Source of the DNA: Megasphaera sp.
GTDB lineage: Bacteria; Bacillota; Negativicutes; Veillonellales; Megasphaeraceae
Direction: 5' to 3'
NCBI GenBank assembly: GCA_022649055.1
Contig: JALCNL010000005.1
Coordinates: forward strand, 1-50,932
DNA length: 50,932 bases
The position numbers and the translations under genes were made by a program. This document shows positions 1 to 8,117 of this stretch, piece by piece. Positions within the stretch are counted from its first letter, which is position 1. Every line of letters starts with the position of its first letter. The notes under the pieces were generated by a model. That model saw only the letters and a list, made by a program, of their open reading frames with translations, was not told the DNA's origin and made no database searches.

Positions 1-675
1 GGTCGCCCAGAATTTGGCACTCTCATTTTCACCCACCCACATGCCAAGTACCTCTTTTCGGCCTTCTAGATTGATGCCAATGGCAATATACACTGCTTTC
101 TTGATGATTTGTCCTTCACTGCGGACAGGGTAATGAATCGCATCCAAAAATACAACGGCATACAGCGGTTCCAATGGCCGTTGTTGCCATTCTTTGGCAA
201 CGGGAAGTATTTTATCCGTAATACGGCTGATGGTGGTATCCGATACCTCTAATCCATACATATTCTGAATAGGTGTTTCCATATCACGAGTCGTCATGCC
301 CTTAGCATACATCGATATAATCTTTTCTTCTACGTCGTGGCTGATACTGGTTTGATTCTTTTTCAGGATCACCGGATCAAAATCTCCGTTGCGGTCTCGA
401 GGAACCGCAATGTCCACATTCCCGAAACTGGTACGCAGTGTCTTAGGACTATGCCCATTGCGACTGTTGCTTGTATCCTTGTTCTTGTAGTCATATTTGC
501 TGTACCCTAATTCATCATCCAGTTCAGCATCCAATCCGTTTTCCATAAATTCAGCAATCGTATCTTTGAATAAATTTTGGATATCATCCATGCTGGTGAT
601 GTTGCTCATTTGCAACAATTCACGAATTTTGGCACGACGTTCCCTTTCTTCTAGACTGCGTTTTCTTTTTACCAT
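1..675 (-). CDS. IS256-family (mutator type) transposase, partial, N-terminal 225 residues
   Basis: This is the start of a DDE transposase that would cut and paste its own element. Reading minus from the ATG at 675 gives an unbroken frame to the window edge. The N-terminal part carries the family's typical stretch around ELDDELGYSKYD and SRNGHSPKTLRTSFG (residues about 60-90), followed by VPRDRNG. A conserved region with FLDAIHYPVR (about residue 180) supplies the first catalytic aspartate of the DDE triad. A GGAGG ribosome site lies just upstream of the ATG. The later catalytic residues lie outside the window. The family call is firm; whether the full gene is intact is unknown. Confidence 0.9.
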   Translation of the reverse strand, partial: MVKRKRSLEERERRAKIRELLQMSNITSMDDIQNLFKDTIAEFMENGLDAELDDELGYSKYDYKNKDTSNSRNGHSPKTLRTSFGNVDIAVPRDRNGDFDPVILKKNQTSISHDVEEKIISMYAKGMTTRDMETPIQNMYGLEVSDTTISRITDKILPVAKEWQQRPLEPLYAVVFLDAIHYPVRSEGQIIKKAVYIAIGINLEGRKEVLGMWVGENESAKFWAT

Positions 676-720
676 AATAAAAACCTCCGTATGATGTAAT
701 TTTATTTTACACCACACGAA

Positions 721-749
721 GGTTTACACAAAATTTGGGATTGTCCCCT
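721..749. repeat. Probable terminal inverted repeat of the IS256-type element
   Basis: Just upstream of the transposase start the DNA reads, towards the gene, GGGGACAATCCC followed by AAATTTTGTGTAAACC. This is the style of end seen in IS256-family elements. The exact outer boundary (about 747-749) is a guess because the other end is not in the window to align with. Confidence 0.6.
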
Positions 750-802
750 GAACAACTATATTTTACATACATGCGTATTATATTTGCAAAACTTGTTATG
801 TT

Positions 803-864
803 GCCATATATGAAGAAGCGCTCACCTTTGATTCCTGTAGGGTGAGCGCTTCTTCATATATGGC
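803..864. terminator. Long perfect hairpin, 24-bp arms, probable terminator
   Basis: Positions 803-826 and 841-864 are exact reverse complements, separated by a 14-base loop. Five T residues follow a single A on the plus side (865-870), so a plus-strand transcript would end here. No plus-strand gene survives between the insertion sequence and the hairpin, so the hairpin may have served a gene now interrupted by or lying beyond the element. On the minus strand it lies downstream of the small reading frame at 940-1152 but lacks a clear T run. Confidence 0.6.
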
Positions 865-939
865 ATTTTTAATGTTAAAAATATAATCTGATTTATAATT
901 CTATAAATTAACACATGGATTCCAAAACGATTCCAAACA

Positions 940-1152
940 TTATCCCAAACAAAAATTCAACAAATTCACACTCCCCATTATCAGCGTGCCATCGACACCA
1001 CGCTCTCCATCCATGTCTATGATTTCTCCATACCCGTCATATCCATGCTGCCATGACTCCCCCGGAAGAGGCACCGCATAACTAGCAGCAATACCCTGCT
1101 CCTCAGTGAATATAACAATGTATCTAGGGCAACTGCACCTGCTATTTTTCAT
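940..1152 (-). CDS. Small hypothetical ORF, about 70 aa, doubtful
   Basis: A minus-strand frame starts at the ATG at 1152, nine bases after a GAGG ribosome-like site, and ends at 940. The product has three cysteines near its N-terminus and an acidic, glycine-rich C-terminal half, and I recognise no family. It lies between the remnant of tag and the insertion sequence, a region that is visibly decaying. It may therefore be a gene fragment rather than a functional gene. Confidence 0.25.
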   Translation of the reverse strand: MKNSRCSCPRYIVIFTEEQGIAASYAVPLPGESWQHGYDGYGEIIDMDGERGVDGTLIMGSVNLLNFCLG

Positions 1153-1187
1153 TTGAAATCGCCTCGTTATAAATAACATATTATGTA

Positions 1188-1470
1188 TAAATTCCTGCTT
1201 ATTTTTTCCGAAATTTCGTTTTTAGCCGGTATCCTTGATTCCTTTACCTATATGGTTTTCGGTATAGGCCCATACATAAGAAGAAAAACTTCCATACTTT
1301 TTCTGTATTTGAATAACCGCCAATGCATTCTGACGAACAGAGTACACTTTCTTTCTGTTTTTTACTATACCATAATCAGCAATAATCCGTTCCAACTCAT
1401 CATTATTCATTTCAGCCCAAGAACAGCGTTCGCAGACATTATCTGTTGGTTTATCATATATCGCTCGCTT
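1188..1470 (-). pseudogene. tag: Remnant of DNA-3-methyladenine glycosylase I (tag)
   Basis: Three pieces of the Tag base-excision repair enzyme appear in order on the minus strand. At about 1408-1443 lies an N-terminal CERCSWAE piece, matching the zinc-ligand cysteine region at the start of Tag. At 1222-1410 follows a central piece (DYGIVKNRKK ... YGSFSSYVWAY). In a different frame at about 1188-1232 lies an IPAKNEISEKISRNL piece, matching the region before the C-terminal zinc ligands. About 70 residues including the catalytic glutamate are missing after the first piece, a frameshift separates the second and third, and the C-terminal His/Cys ligands are gone. The gene cannot encode an active enzyme. 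Confidence 0.7.
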
Positions 1471-1505
1471 CCTTAAAACTACAAAAATATTGTTTTATTT
1501 CTATT

Positions 1506-3437
1506 TTACTCACTCAAAGTTTCCCATTTTTCATAGGCTTTATCGAGTTTTTTTTGTGTTTCTTCATACTGTTCCGTCAATGCCATCATTGTTTCAGCGT
1601 TGGTTTGATTTTCAGGCAAATTCATTTGAAAATCATACATTTTCAAAGTCGCTTCCCATTCAGCGATCTTCATCTCTATATTTTCCAATTTTTTAGCTGC
1701 ACCATACAAAGAGGTCTTACGAACAGTGGATTCTACATTACTTTTTTTAACTCTTATTTTCTTATCTTTTTCAGCAGACAGAAAAATATCTTCTTTTTTT
1801 TGTACACTATCTGCCTTCTCTAGTAACTCTTGAGCAGCTAATTCTTCTTTTTCCTGTTCTTTTTCTCGATAATATGTATAATTTCCTAAATATTCCTTAA
1901 GTTTTTTATTTTCCAAGACTAGCATACGTCCAGCAATTTTATCAAGAAAATATCGGTCATGAGACACAACAAGATACGTACCGCCAAAATCAAGAAGTGC
2001 CTGTTCCAGAATTTCTCGAGTAGGTATATCAAGATGATTCGTTGGTTCATCAAGAATCAAAAAGTTCGGTCCGTGTAAAAACAATTCCAACAATGCCAAC
2101 CGCGCCTGCTCTCCACCACTCAACGTATCAATACGTTTATATACATCGTCCCCGCGAAAAAGAAAACTACCCAAAACGGCACGAGCATCTTCTTCACTAT
2201 AACTAAATTCGTTCATAATTTCTTCCATAACCGACCACGTACCATGAAGTTCCGTATGTTCTTGAGCAAAATAACCAACATGCACCCGGCTTCCCAACGT
2301 AATATGACCGCTGTCAAACGTTTTTTTACCCATAATCATCTGAAAAAGTGTTGTTTTTCCCGTCCCATTAGGTCCGATAAGTGCCGCTGATTCCCCACGA
2401 CGCAGCAGTAAAGATAAATGGTTAAAAAGTTGTTTATCTCCATAACCACCGCAAATATCATCCAGAACCAGTACCTTTTGTCCGCACTCTTCTACTGGCT
2501 TAAATGCAAAGTGGAGTGAATCTCTTTCTGAAGTAAATTCAATGCGTTCCAGACGATCTAGTTGAGATTGACGCCCACGAGCCTGCTTTGATTTAATACC
2601 GGCTTTATATTTACGAATATACTCCTCTGTTTCCTTGATCTGTTCCTGCTGTTTTTCATAAGCGTTTTCCATCGCTTTGCGGCGTTGCTCCCGCTGTTGA
2701 ATATAGCGGGAGTAATTGCCTTTGTATTTTGTTATGGTTCCATTTTCCATCTCCAAAATACTGGTTGTTACCCTATCCAAAAAATATCGGTCATGAGATA
2801 CGATAAGGATACCGCCCCCATAGGACAACAAATAGCTTTCCAACCATTCAAGCATTTCCATATCAAGATGATTCGTCGGTTCATCGAGAAATAAATAATC
2901 CGGGCGACATACCAATGCTTTTGCCAAATTAATTCGTGTTTTCTGGCCTCCTGAAAAACTTTGCACAAGGCGATCCATATCTGCTTCCGCAAAACCTAAT
3001 CCATGAATAATTTTTCGTGACATTGCTTCATATTCATAGCCACCAAGCCATTCAAACCGTTCCTGTAAGCGGGAATATCGATTCATAAGTTCCTGGGAAT
3101 CCGGCTCATGCTGCATAGCTTGTTCTGTTTCTTTTAACTGTATTTCGCAGCGAAGTACATCCTGCCAAGCTTCGGTAATTGTTTGACGCAGCGTAACTGC
3201 AGTGTCAAACGTTATATTTTGCTGCAGATACCCAATCGTTTCGCCTTCAGAAATGACAAAAGCACCCGCGTCATATTCTTCTTGTCCCATAAGACATTTC
3301 AAAAGAGTTGATTTTCCCACACCATTAGCACCAATAAGTCCAATTCGTTCACCACGGCGCAATTCAAAAGAAACATTTCGAAATATTGTATGTATACCAA
3401 ATGATTTTGTTAATTTTTGTACCCTAATACTTCCCAC
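1506..3437 (-). CDS. ABC-F family ATPase (YdiF/Uup-like)
   Basis: A soluble protein of 643 residues with two ABC ATPase domains and no membrane segments, the ABC-F arrangement; such proteins act on ribosomes. Domain 1 has a Walker A GANGVGKST at residues 36-44, signature SFSGGQ and Walker B LFLDEPTNHLD. Domain 2 repeats these as GPNGTGKTT, LSGGEQ and LILDEPTNHLD. Between them lies the charged helical linker (about residues 235-310), and the last 100 residues form a coiled-coil tail as in YdiF/Uup proteins. The start is a GTG at 3437 with AAGGGG upstream; a TATAAT-like -10 lies at 3474-3479 on the minus strand. Whether it is a general translation factor or an antibiotic-protection type cannot be decided here. 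Confidence 0.93.
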   Translation of the reverse strand: MGSIRVQKLTKSFGIHTIFRNVSFELRRGERIGLIGANGVGKSTLLKCLMGQEEYDAGAFVISEGETIGYLQQNITFDTAVTLRQTITEAWQDVLRCEIQLKETEQAMQHEPDSQELMNRYSRLQERFEWLGGYEYEAMSRKIIHGLGFAEADMDRLVQSFSGGQKTRINLAKALVCRPDYLFLDEPTNHLDMEMLEWLESYLLSYGGGILIVSHDRYFLDRVTTSILEMENGTITKYKGNYSRYIQQREQRRKAMENAYEKQQEQIKETEEYIRKYKAGIKSKQARGRQSQLDRLERIEFTSERDSLHFAFKPVEECGQKVLVLDDICGGYGDKQLFNHLSLLLRRGESAALIGPNGTGKTTLFQMIMGKKTFDSGHITLGSRVHVGYFAQEHTELHGTWSVMEEIMNEFSYSEEDARAVLGSFLFRGDDVYKRIDTLSGGEQARLALLELFLHGPNFLILDEPTNHLDIPTREILEQALLDFGGTYLVVSHDRYFLDKIAGRMLVLENKKLKEYLGNYTYYREKEQEKEELAAQELLEKADSVQKKEDIFLSAEKDKKIRVKKSNVESTVRKTSLYGAAKKLENIEMKIAEWEATLKMYDFQMNLPENQTNAETMMALTEQYEETQKKLDKAYEKWETLSE

Positions 3438-3587
3438 AATATAATCCCCTTATCTTTCCATAATCTATCGATTATTATATCATACATTACGTATAGCAGC
3501 ATTGAAAAAATCATGGATAACATCTATACGTATTGGTTATGAATCAACATATTATAAAGGCAGAGGGTTTTTAAAATTTTACTTTTG

Positions 3588-4694
3588 TCAATCTTTCACA
3601 ATCTCAGCTTTGACCATAATAACAATTTCAGTCTCCTTGCTGGATGTATAATGACTGCGAAACAACCTTCCTATAAACGGTAAACTGCTCAAAATAGGAA
3701 CTTTTCGAAAATTTTCTATATCTTCTTTATCAATAAGTCCTCCGATAATAAGAGTTTTCCCTTGTTGAATCCGCACTTGCGTTTCTGCCTGACGAGTCAT
3801 GAATCGATAGGCCTTAAGTTCTGTCACCAGAACAGGCGTACTTACTTCTGCCTGAATGTGTGCGGTAATAGAACCGTCATCGTGAATCCATGGCGTATAC
3901 ATAAGTTTAATGCCTGCATCAGTATAGTCTGTCGTTGTGGTCGTCTGTCCATTCTGTAAATGCTCTGTAAGTATAGGAATTTTATCTCCAATGAGAATTT
4001 TTGCCATTCTGCCATTACTTGCCATCATATGCGGTTTAGCCAAAATCTTAGCTTTTCCTTGGGTTTCCAGTGCCCGAATCTGTGCGGTATAAGCAAAACT
4101 GCTTTCATGTCCCGGCCCTCCCTCGGCATTCCGCCAATCCCAGTTAATGCCTAATTCTTTAATAGCTTCTTGATTTAAAGCAGCAATCTCTACTTCAACA
4201 TTAACTTGCCGAGGTGGTATATCAATTTTTTTTAATAGACTTTGTACAGCTGCAATCTCTCTGCTGTTTCCTTGGACAACCAAAGAATTAGTATCTCCAT
4301 GACAGCGAATATGGGTATCAGATATAATCGCCTGTACCGCTTTTCGTGCTTCCTCTGCTGAAGTATAAGAAAGACCAAAGGTATGCAATTCTTTACCTCC
4401 TTCTGTTTTCCGGCCAGCTGTTATCATGTAAATATAACCGCTTTTATCATAATACAGATTTTGGCTGGAAGCGATAGCCGCTAATGCCTCTTCAACAGTT
4501 ACATCAACAAGATACATCGTTATATTTCCTTGTACAGTATCATCAACAATAAGATTAATTCCTCCACTGCGGGCAAGTCCTTCTACAACAGATCGAACAG
4601 GTACATCATGTACGTCAATGTGAATCGTCGAAGCATTAAGTTGAACAACATAAGATAAAAAAATAAAATTTGCCAATATAATCTTTTTTAGCAT
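3588..4694 (-). CDS. Secretin (PilQ/GspD-type outer-membrane channel), short form
   Basis: The protein of about 368 residues starts at the ATG at 4694, where a hydrophobic signal peptide (ILANFIFLSYVV) begins; an upstream in-frame ATG at 4763 has no ribosome site and would bury the signal. The mature N-terminus resembles the STN/N0 domain (VPVRSVVEGLARSGGINLIVDD). An N1-type domain with the SLVVQG motif follows. The C-terminal half is the secretin beta-barrel domain, with AKPHMMASNG, GDKIPI, the QVRIQQGKTLIIGGL stretch and VPILSSLPFIGRLF. It is shorter than most PilQ or GspD proteins and has only one or two periplasmic N domains. Its upstream neighbour resembles GspC/PilP, so both probably belong to one envelope machine such as a type IV pilus or type II-like exporter. 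Confidence 0.85.
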   Translation of the reverse strand: MLKKIILANFIFLSYVVQLNASTIHIDVHDVPVRSVVEGLARSGGINLIVDDTVQGNITMYLVDVTVEEALAAIASSQNLYYDKSGYIYMITAGRKTEGGKELHTFGLSYTSAEEARKAVQAIISDTHIRCHGDTNSLVVQGNSREIAAVQSLLKKIDIPPRQVNVEVEIAALNQEAIKELGINWDWRNAEGGPGHESSFAYTAQIRALETQGKAKILAKPHMMASNGRMAKILIGDKIPILTEHLQNGQTTTTTDYTDAGIKLMYTPWIHDDGSITAHIQAEVSTPVLVTELKAYRFMTRQAETQVRIQQGKTLIIGGLIDKEDIENFRKVPILSSLPFIGRLFRSHYTSSKETEIVIMVKAEIVKD

Positions 4695-4797
4695 GTTATA
4701 TATCCTATTCTTACAAAAAATATTCTTCTCGTCATCCGCCGTCATATTTATTAATAAATGCATTTATTTTCACTGCATTTACCGTTGTAGGTTAGTA

Positions 4798-5382
4798 CTA
4801 TATCCGTATTTCGATTAGTTTTCCCTCTTTTTTTAATCCAATCGCATTGATATTAATATACATCACAGTACAATCGGCTATTTGGTCTCCTACAGCACAA
4901 AGACGTGTATCTTTTCCTGACTGCAGCAAAACCAAACGTCTACCAGCAGATTCCATAAACCCACAATATCGAGGAAATAGCTCTTGTGATATTTTTTTCT
5001 GTGATTTTTCTGCATTCTTTTCTTCTGTTTGGCTGTTAACTGTTTTTTTCAAATGCTGTACATGTTTTTCAAACAAATCCGGCATAGGTTTATTTCGTCT
5101 CACAGCAGATACATCATACACGCAAATTGCCAAATCAACAGTTTCTATATCTGATATCCCTTCATTTTTATAATGCTTTTCCGAACTTGTTTGTTGTTCT
5201 TGGGAAACAAAAACAGGGGATGAAACATTCTCTGAATGTTTCACTTCCCCTGTTGTCTGTCGGATTAGATCTATAGAATTGTCATTTCCAAAAAAGCATA
5301 TGCCCATAAGAAAAATCAAAATGGCTCCATAAGGAAACCATTTTTTATATTGTCGGGCTATATAATGCTTAACACCAAGCAT
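4798..5382 (-). CDS. GspC/PilP-like membrane protein, putative secretin partner
   Basis: The likely start is the ATG at 5382, just after the galE stop, giving about 194 residues; a longer frame to 5472 would overlap galE. A short basic N-terminus is followed by one membrane segment (about residues 17-32: YGAILIFLMGICFF). Next come a long polar, lysine/glutamate-rich linker and a C-terminal domain ending in VGDQIADCTVMYININAIGL and IEIRI. That final domain has the look of the HR domain of GspC/PilP: a G-x-x-I turn, then strands ending in a short hydrophobic tail. Position immediately upstream of the secretin supports this. No strong database-type motif is visible, so the assignment rests on architecture and context. 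Confidence 0.5.
   Translation of the reverse strand: MLGVKHYIARQYKKWFPYGAILIFLMGICFFGNDNSIDLIRQTTGEVKHSENVSSPVFVSQEQQTSSEKHYKNEGISDIETVDLAICVYDVSAVRRNKPMPDLFEKHVQHLKKTVNSQTEEKNAEKSQKKISQELFPRYCGFMESAGRRLVLLQSGKDTRLCAVGDQIADCTVMYININAIGLKKEGKLIEIRI
5213..5253. repeat. Imperfect inverted repeat inside the GspC/PilP-like gene
   Basis: An 18-base arm at 5213-5230 pairs with a 20-base arm at 5234-5253, with a 3-base loop and a 2-base bulge. It lies within the linker-coding part of the gene, where the amino-acid sequence is unlikely to be tightly constrained. It would form a strong hairpin in mRNA or single-stranded DNA. Confidence 0.5.
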
Positions 5383-5395
5383 TATAGCCCGTAAC

Positions 5396-6391
5396 TTATC
5401 TCGGAGTACCATAACCATGAGGATGAGCGCTGTGCCATTTCCATGCATCGGCAATAATATTTTCCACATCACTATATTGTGGCTGCCAACCGATGACTTT
5501 TTTTATTTTTTGAGATCCCGCCACAAGGACAGCCGGATCTCCGGCACGCCGCGGTGCCTCTTCTACAGTAAAATCTCTTCCCGTTATTTTTTTTGCTGCA
5601 TCAATAATTTGCCGAACACTAAAGCCCTGCTGTGAACCCAGATTAAAATATTGCGATATTCCACCCATACTAAGATAATCCAGTACCCGACAATGCGCAT
5701 TTGCTAAGTCAGTCACATGGATATAATCGCGAATGCAAGTACCATCTTCCGTAGGATAATCGGTTCCAAATATTTTAATGCTTGATCTTTGTCCTAGCGC
5801 TGTCTGCAGAACAAGTGGTATAAGGTGGCTTTCCGGCATATGATCTTCCCCAATTGTACCATCATGATCCGCCCCCGCCGCATTAAAATAGCGAAGCGCC
5901 GCATACCTTAACCCATAGGCACGGCTAAATTGATCCAGCATGTGTTCAATCATAAGCTTGGTCTGCCCATAAACATTAGTGGGTTTATATGGCATATCTT
6001 CTGTAATCGGTATGCTTTCCGGTTCACCATAAACCGCCGCTGTCGAAGAAAAGACAAAATATTTCACTCCAGCCTGCCGTACCGCCTCCAAAAGACAATA
6101 AGAACCAACAATATTATTGTCATAATATATAGTCGGATTATCCATTGATTCTCCAACTTGACTATGTGCGGCAAAATGGACAACGGCTTCTATTTTATTC
6201 ATTTCCATTATGTTCCGAACCGTATCTATATGATGGATATCTTCCGTAATCAAAGTTACCCCTGCCGGCACAGCCTGACGATGTCCGCGAGACAAATTAT
6301 CCAATACGAGTACCGTATGACCTTGTGCCACCAGTGCTCTCACAGTATGGCTTCCAATATACCCGGCCCCGCCAGTCACTAATATATGCAT
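5396..6391 (-). CDS. galE: UDP-glucose 4-epimerase
   Basis: Interconverts UDP-glucose and UDP-galactose with bound NAD, feeding galactose use and surface polysaccharide synthesis. The 331-residue length is normal for the family. The NAD-binding GGAGYIGS lies at residues 7-14, the catalytic Ser/Thr region FSSTAAVYG at about 114-122, and the YGQTK tyrosine and lysine at 141 and 145. A downstream ALRYFNAAGAD substrate region is also intact. A GGAGG site precedes the ATG at 6391. The gene follows pgi by 5 bases, so the two are almost certainly cotranscribed. Confidence 0.96.
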   Translation of the reverse strand: MHILVTGGAGYIGSHTVRALVAQGHTVLVLDNLSRGHRQAVPAGVTLITEDIHHIDTVRNIMEMNKIEAVVHFAAHSQVGESMDNPTIYYDNNIVGSYCLLEAVRQAGVKYFVFSSTAAVYGEPESIPITEDMPYKPTNVYGQTKLMIEHMLDQFSRAYGLRYAALRYFNAAGADHDGTIGEDHMPESHLIPLVLQTALGQRSSIKIFGTDYPTEDGTCIRDYIHVTDLANAHCRVLDYLSMGGISQYFNLGSQQGFSVRQIIDAAKKITGRDFTVEEAPRRAGDPAVLVAGSQKIKKVIGWQPQYSDVENIIADAWKWHSAHPHGYGTPR

Positions 6392-6396
6392 CTATA

Positions 6397-7836
6397 TCAT
6401 TCCTCCTGCAATTCTTTTAATTTTTGCTTCAAAAAAGATTTATAAATCTCCACTCCCGGTTGATCAAAGGCATCCACATTGGCAAACTCTCCTTCATACG
6501 CAATAGATATGCAAAGCATAAACATAAGCTCACCCAAGTGGAATGGTGTCAATTCCGGTATAATAAATGTCGCATTATAACGTTCTTCTTTTGCCAATGC
6601 ATACGCATTTGATTTTTGTGCGGCCTCCAATATACTACTCAATGGTAAGCCGCTAAAAGAAGACAAGGCCCCATATTCATCATAAATATGTGGAACCACT
6701 ATATCTTGCTGCCACTTTTTCACCGCTACAAACTGCACGACTTTATTTAATGGCCCTTCCTGATGTTCTTGTGTTTGAGCATGCATATCCGTTGTCCCGA
6801 CAGCTACTACCGGAGTACGTCCGTAATGAATAATATTACCATCTTTATCTACGCGTTTTCCCAGCGATTCAGCAAGAAGCTGAACATACCATTCCGATAA
6901 AGATCTCAGGCAATCCCCATAGGGCATAAAAACTTCAATATTACGTCCATGATTCACTCCCGCCAAATATTTCAAAACACTATTAAGAAGTGCTGGATTT
7001 TTCCAAATATCTGCAGACTGGCAAAACAAATCCATAGCTCGCGCTCCCGAAAGAAAAGATTGAAAGTCAAAACCAATCAACGCACCTACAATAAGTCCTA
7101 CCTCTGAAAACACACTAAACCGACCGCCCACTCCGTCAGGCACACAGAAAACAGGCCATCCTGATTTACGGGCAAGTTCATGAAGAAGCGTTTCCCGGCT
7201 CCCAGAATGAGGATCGGTAACAGCTATAACCTCTAGTTCAATACCACTATCTTCCAGCTCCTTTTTGCAAATCATAAAATTTGACATCGGCTCGATAGTA
7301 GACCCAGACTTAGATATAACAACCGCCATGACTTTATATCCGATTTTACGGCGGCTGTCCGATTTAAGATATCGAATCAATTCGCTGAGCTTACGGGGAT
7401 CGACATTATTACCGGCAAAAAAAATTTTAGGCCACCCATTTCGTTCTGCATCACTTTTCAAATTCCAAAATTCACCGCACTGCACATCGAACAGAACTTT
7501 TCCCCCAAGATATGAACCGCCTATACCAAAGAAAATCACCGCATTCATTTGTCCCTTGACAGAACGGCCTAATTCTTCAAGTGCCATTATACGTTTCGGG
7601 CAGTTTATATTTCCCTCAGCTATATAAGGAAGCTGCATATATAACACAGGTTCCGGTTCTCCGTCTTTAGATAAATGTCCGGATACTATACCGGTTTTAC
7701 GGATATTCATTACAGTATTATGAGCCTCAGTGTACACCGGGGAAAATTTTCTCAGTTCTTCTTCCGTAATTTTTCCCGGTCCATATAAATTTTCCGTGTC
7801 AAAAACAAATCCTGTTTCTAATGTAATCCCCGACAT
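6397..7836 (-). CDS. pgi: Glucose-6-phosphate isomerase
   Basis: Interconverts glucose 6-phosphate and fructose 6-phosphate in glycolysis and gluconeogenesis. The 479-residue protein carries the sugar-phosphate-binding motifs GIGGSYLG (104-111) and SKSGST (175-180). The family signature GGRFSVFSEVGL lies at about 237-248, the catalytic QEHQEGPLNK segment near 357, and the DQPGVEIYK C-terminal region is intact. It is first in a likely pgi-galE(-gspC-secretin) transcription unit. A TTGACT/TATATT promoter is visible upstream (7923-7950), and a second -10-like TATAAT lies closer (7875-7880). Confidence 0.95.
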   Translation of the reverse strand: MSGITLETGFVFDTENLYGPGKITEEELRKFSPVYTEAHNTVMNIRKTGIVSGHLSKDGEPEPVLYMQLPYIAEGNINCPKRIMALEELGRSVKGQMNAVIFFGIGGSYLGGKVLFDVQCGEFWNLKSDAERNGWPKIFFAGNNVDPRKLSELIRYLKSDSRRKIGYKVMAVVISKSGSTIEPMSNFMICKKELEDSGIELEVIAVTDPHSGSRETLLHELARKSGWPVFCVPDGVGGRFSVFSEVGLIVGALIGFDFQSFLSGARAMDLFCQSADIWKNPALLNSVLKYLAGVNHGRNIEVFMPYGDCLRSLSEWYVQLLAESLGKRVDKDGNIIHYGRTPVVAVGTTDMHAQTQEHQEGPLNKVVQFVAVKKWQQDIVVPHIYDEYGALSSFSGLPLSSILEAAQKSNAYALAKEERYNATFIIPELTPFHLGELMFMLCISIAYEGEFANVDAFDQPGVEIYKSFLKQKLKELQEE

Positions 7837-7922
7837 ATAATCACTACCCTTCGCATTCGATATGTTCTACTTTTATTATACCATAGCAAAAAGGAACACG
7901 CAGAAAAAATGCGACATCTGTT

Positions 7923-7950
7923 AATATACTATTCTTAACTTTTAAGTCAA
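7923..7950 (-). promoter_or_regulatory. Candidate sigma-A-type promoter for pgi-galE
   Basis: On the minus strand a TTGACT (-35, 7945-7950) is separated by 16 bases from TATATT (-10, 7923-7928), about 90 bases upstream of pgi. The rest of the 7837-8078 gap is very AT-rich, with no gene visible. Confidence 0.5.
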
Positions 7951-8078
7951 TATATCATGTATATTAGTTTTATTCAATCCATTTCATATTTTTTTAATTT
8001 TTAAATGACATTTTTAAATTAGTTCCAATTAAATATTAATCTTTTTTTAACACCTCCAATAAAATAATGTATACTGAT

Positions 8079-8116
8079 AAAAAAGTGATTCGCCAAAATT
8101 GGCGAATCACTTTTTT
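8079..8116. terminator. Rho-independent terminator after the amino-acid transporter operon
   Basis: A perfect 16-bp stem (8079-8094 with 8101-8116) around a 6-base loop is bordered by an A run on one side and a T run on the other, so it can stop transcription in both directions. It begins one base after the stop codon of the minus-strand ATPase gene and closes that operon. Confidence 0.9.
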
Positions 8117-8117
8117 A

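Larger units (their letters stand above)
1..749 (-). mobile_element. IS256-family insertion sequence, one end only (runs off the left edge)
   Basis: The left edge holds one end of an insertion sequence: the 5' part of a mutator/IS256-type transposase gene on the minus strand, followed by a likely terminal inverted repeat at about 721-749. The transposase runs out of the window, so the second end and any target-site duplication cannot be seen. The visible reading frame is intact, so the copy may be active, but this is an inference from part of the gene. Confidence 0.85.

Noticed and set aside
8041-8078. A plus-strand TTAACA-17-TATACT promoter-like pair just before the terminator at 8079
   Set aside because: No plus-strand gene follows; the transcript would end in the hairpin at once, so chance in AT-rich DNA is more likely.
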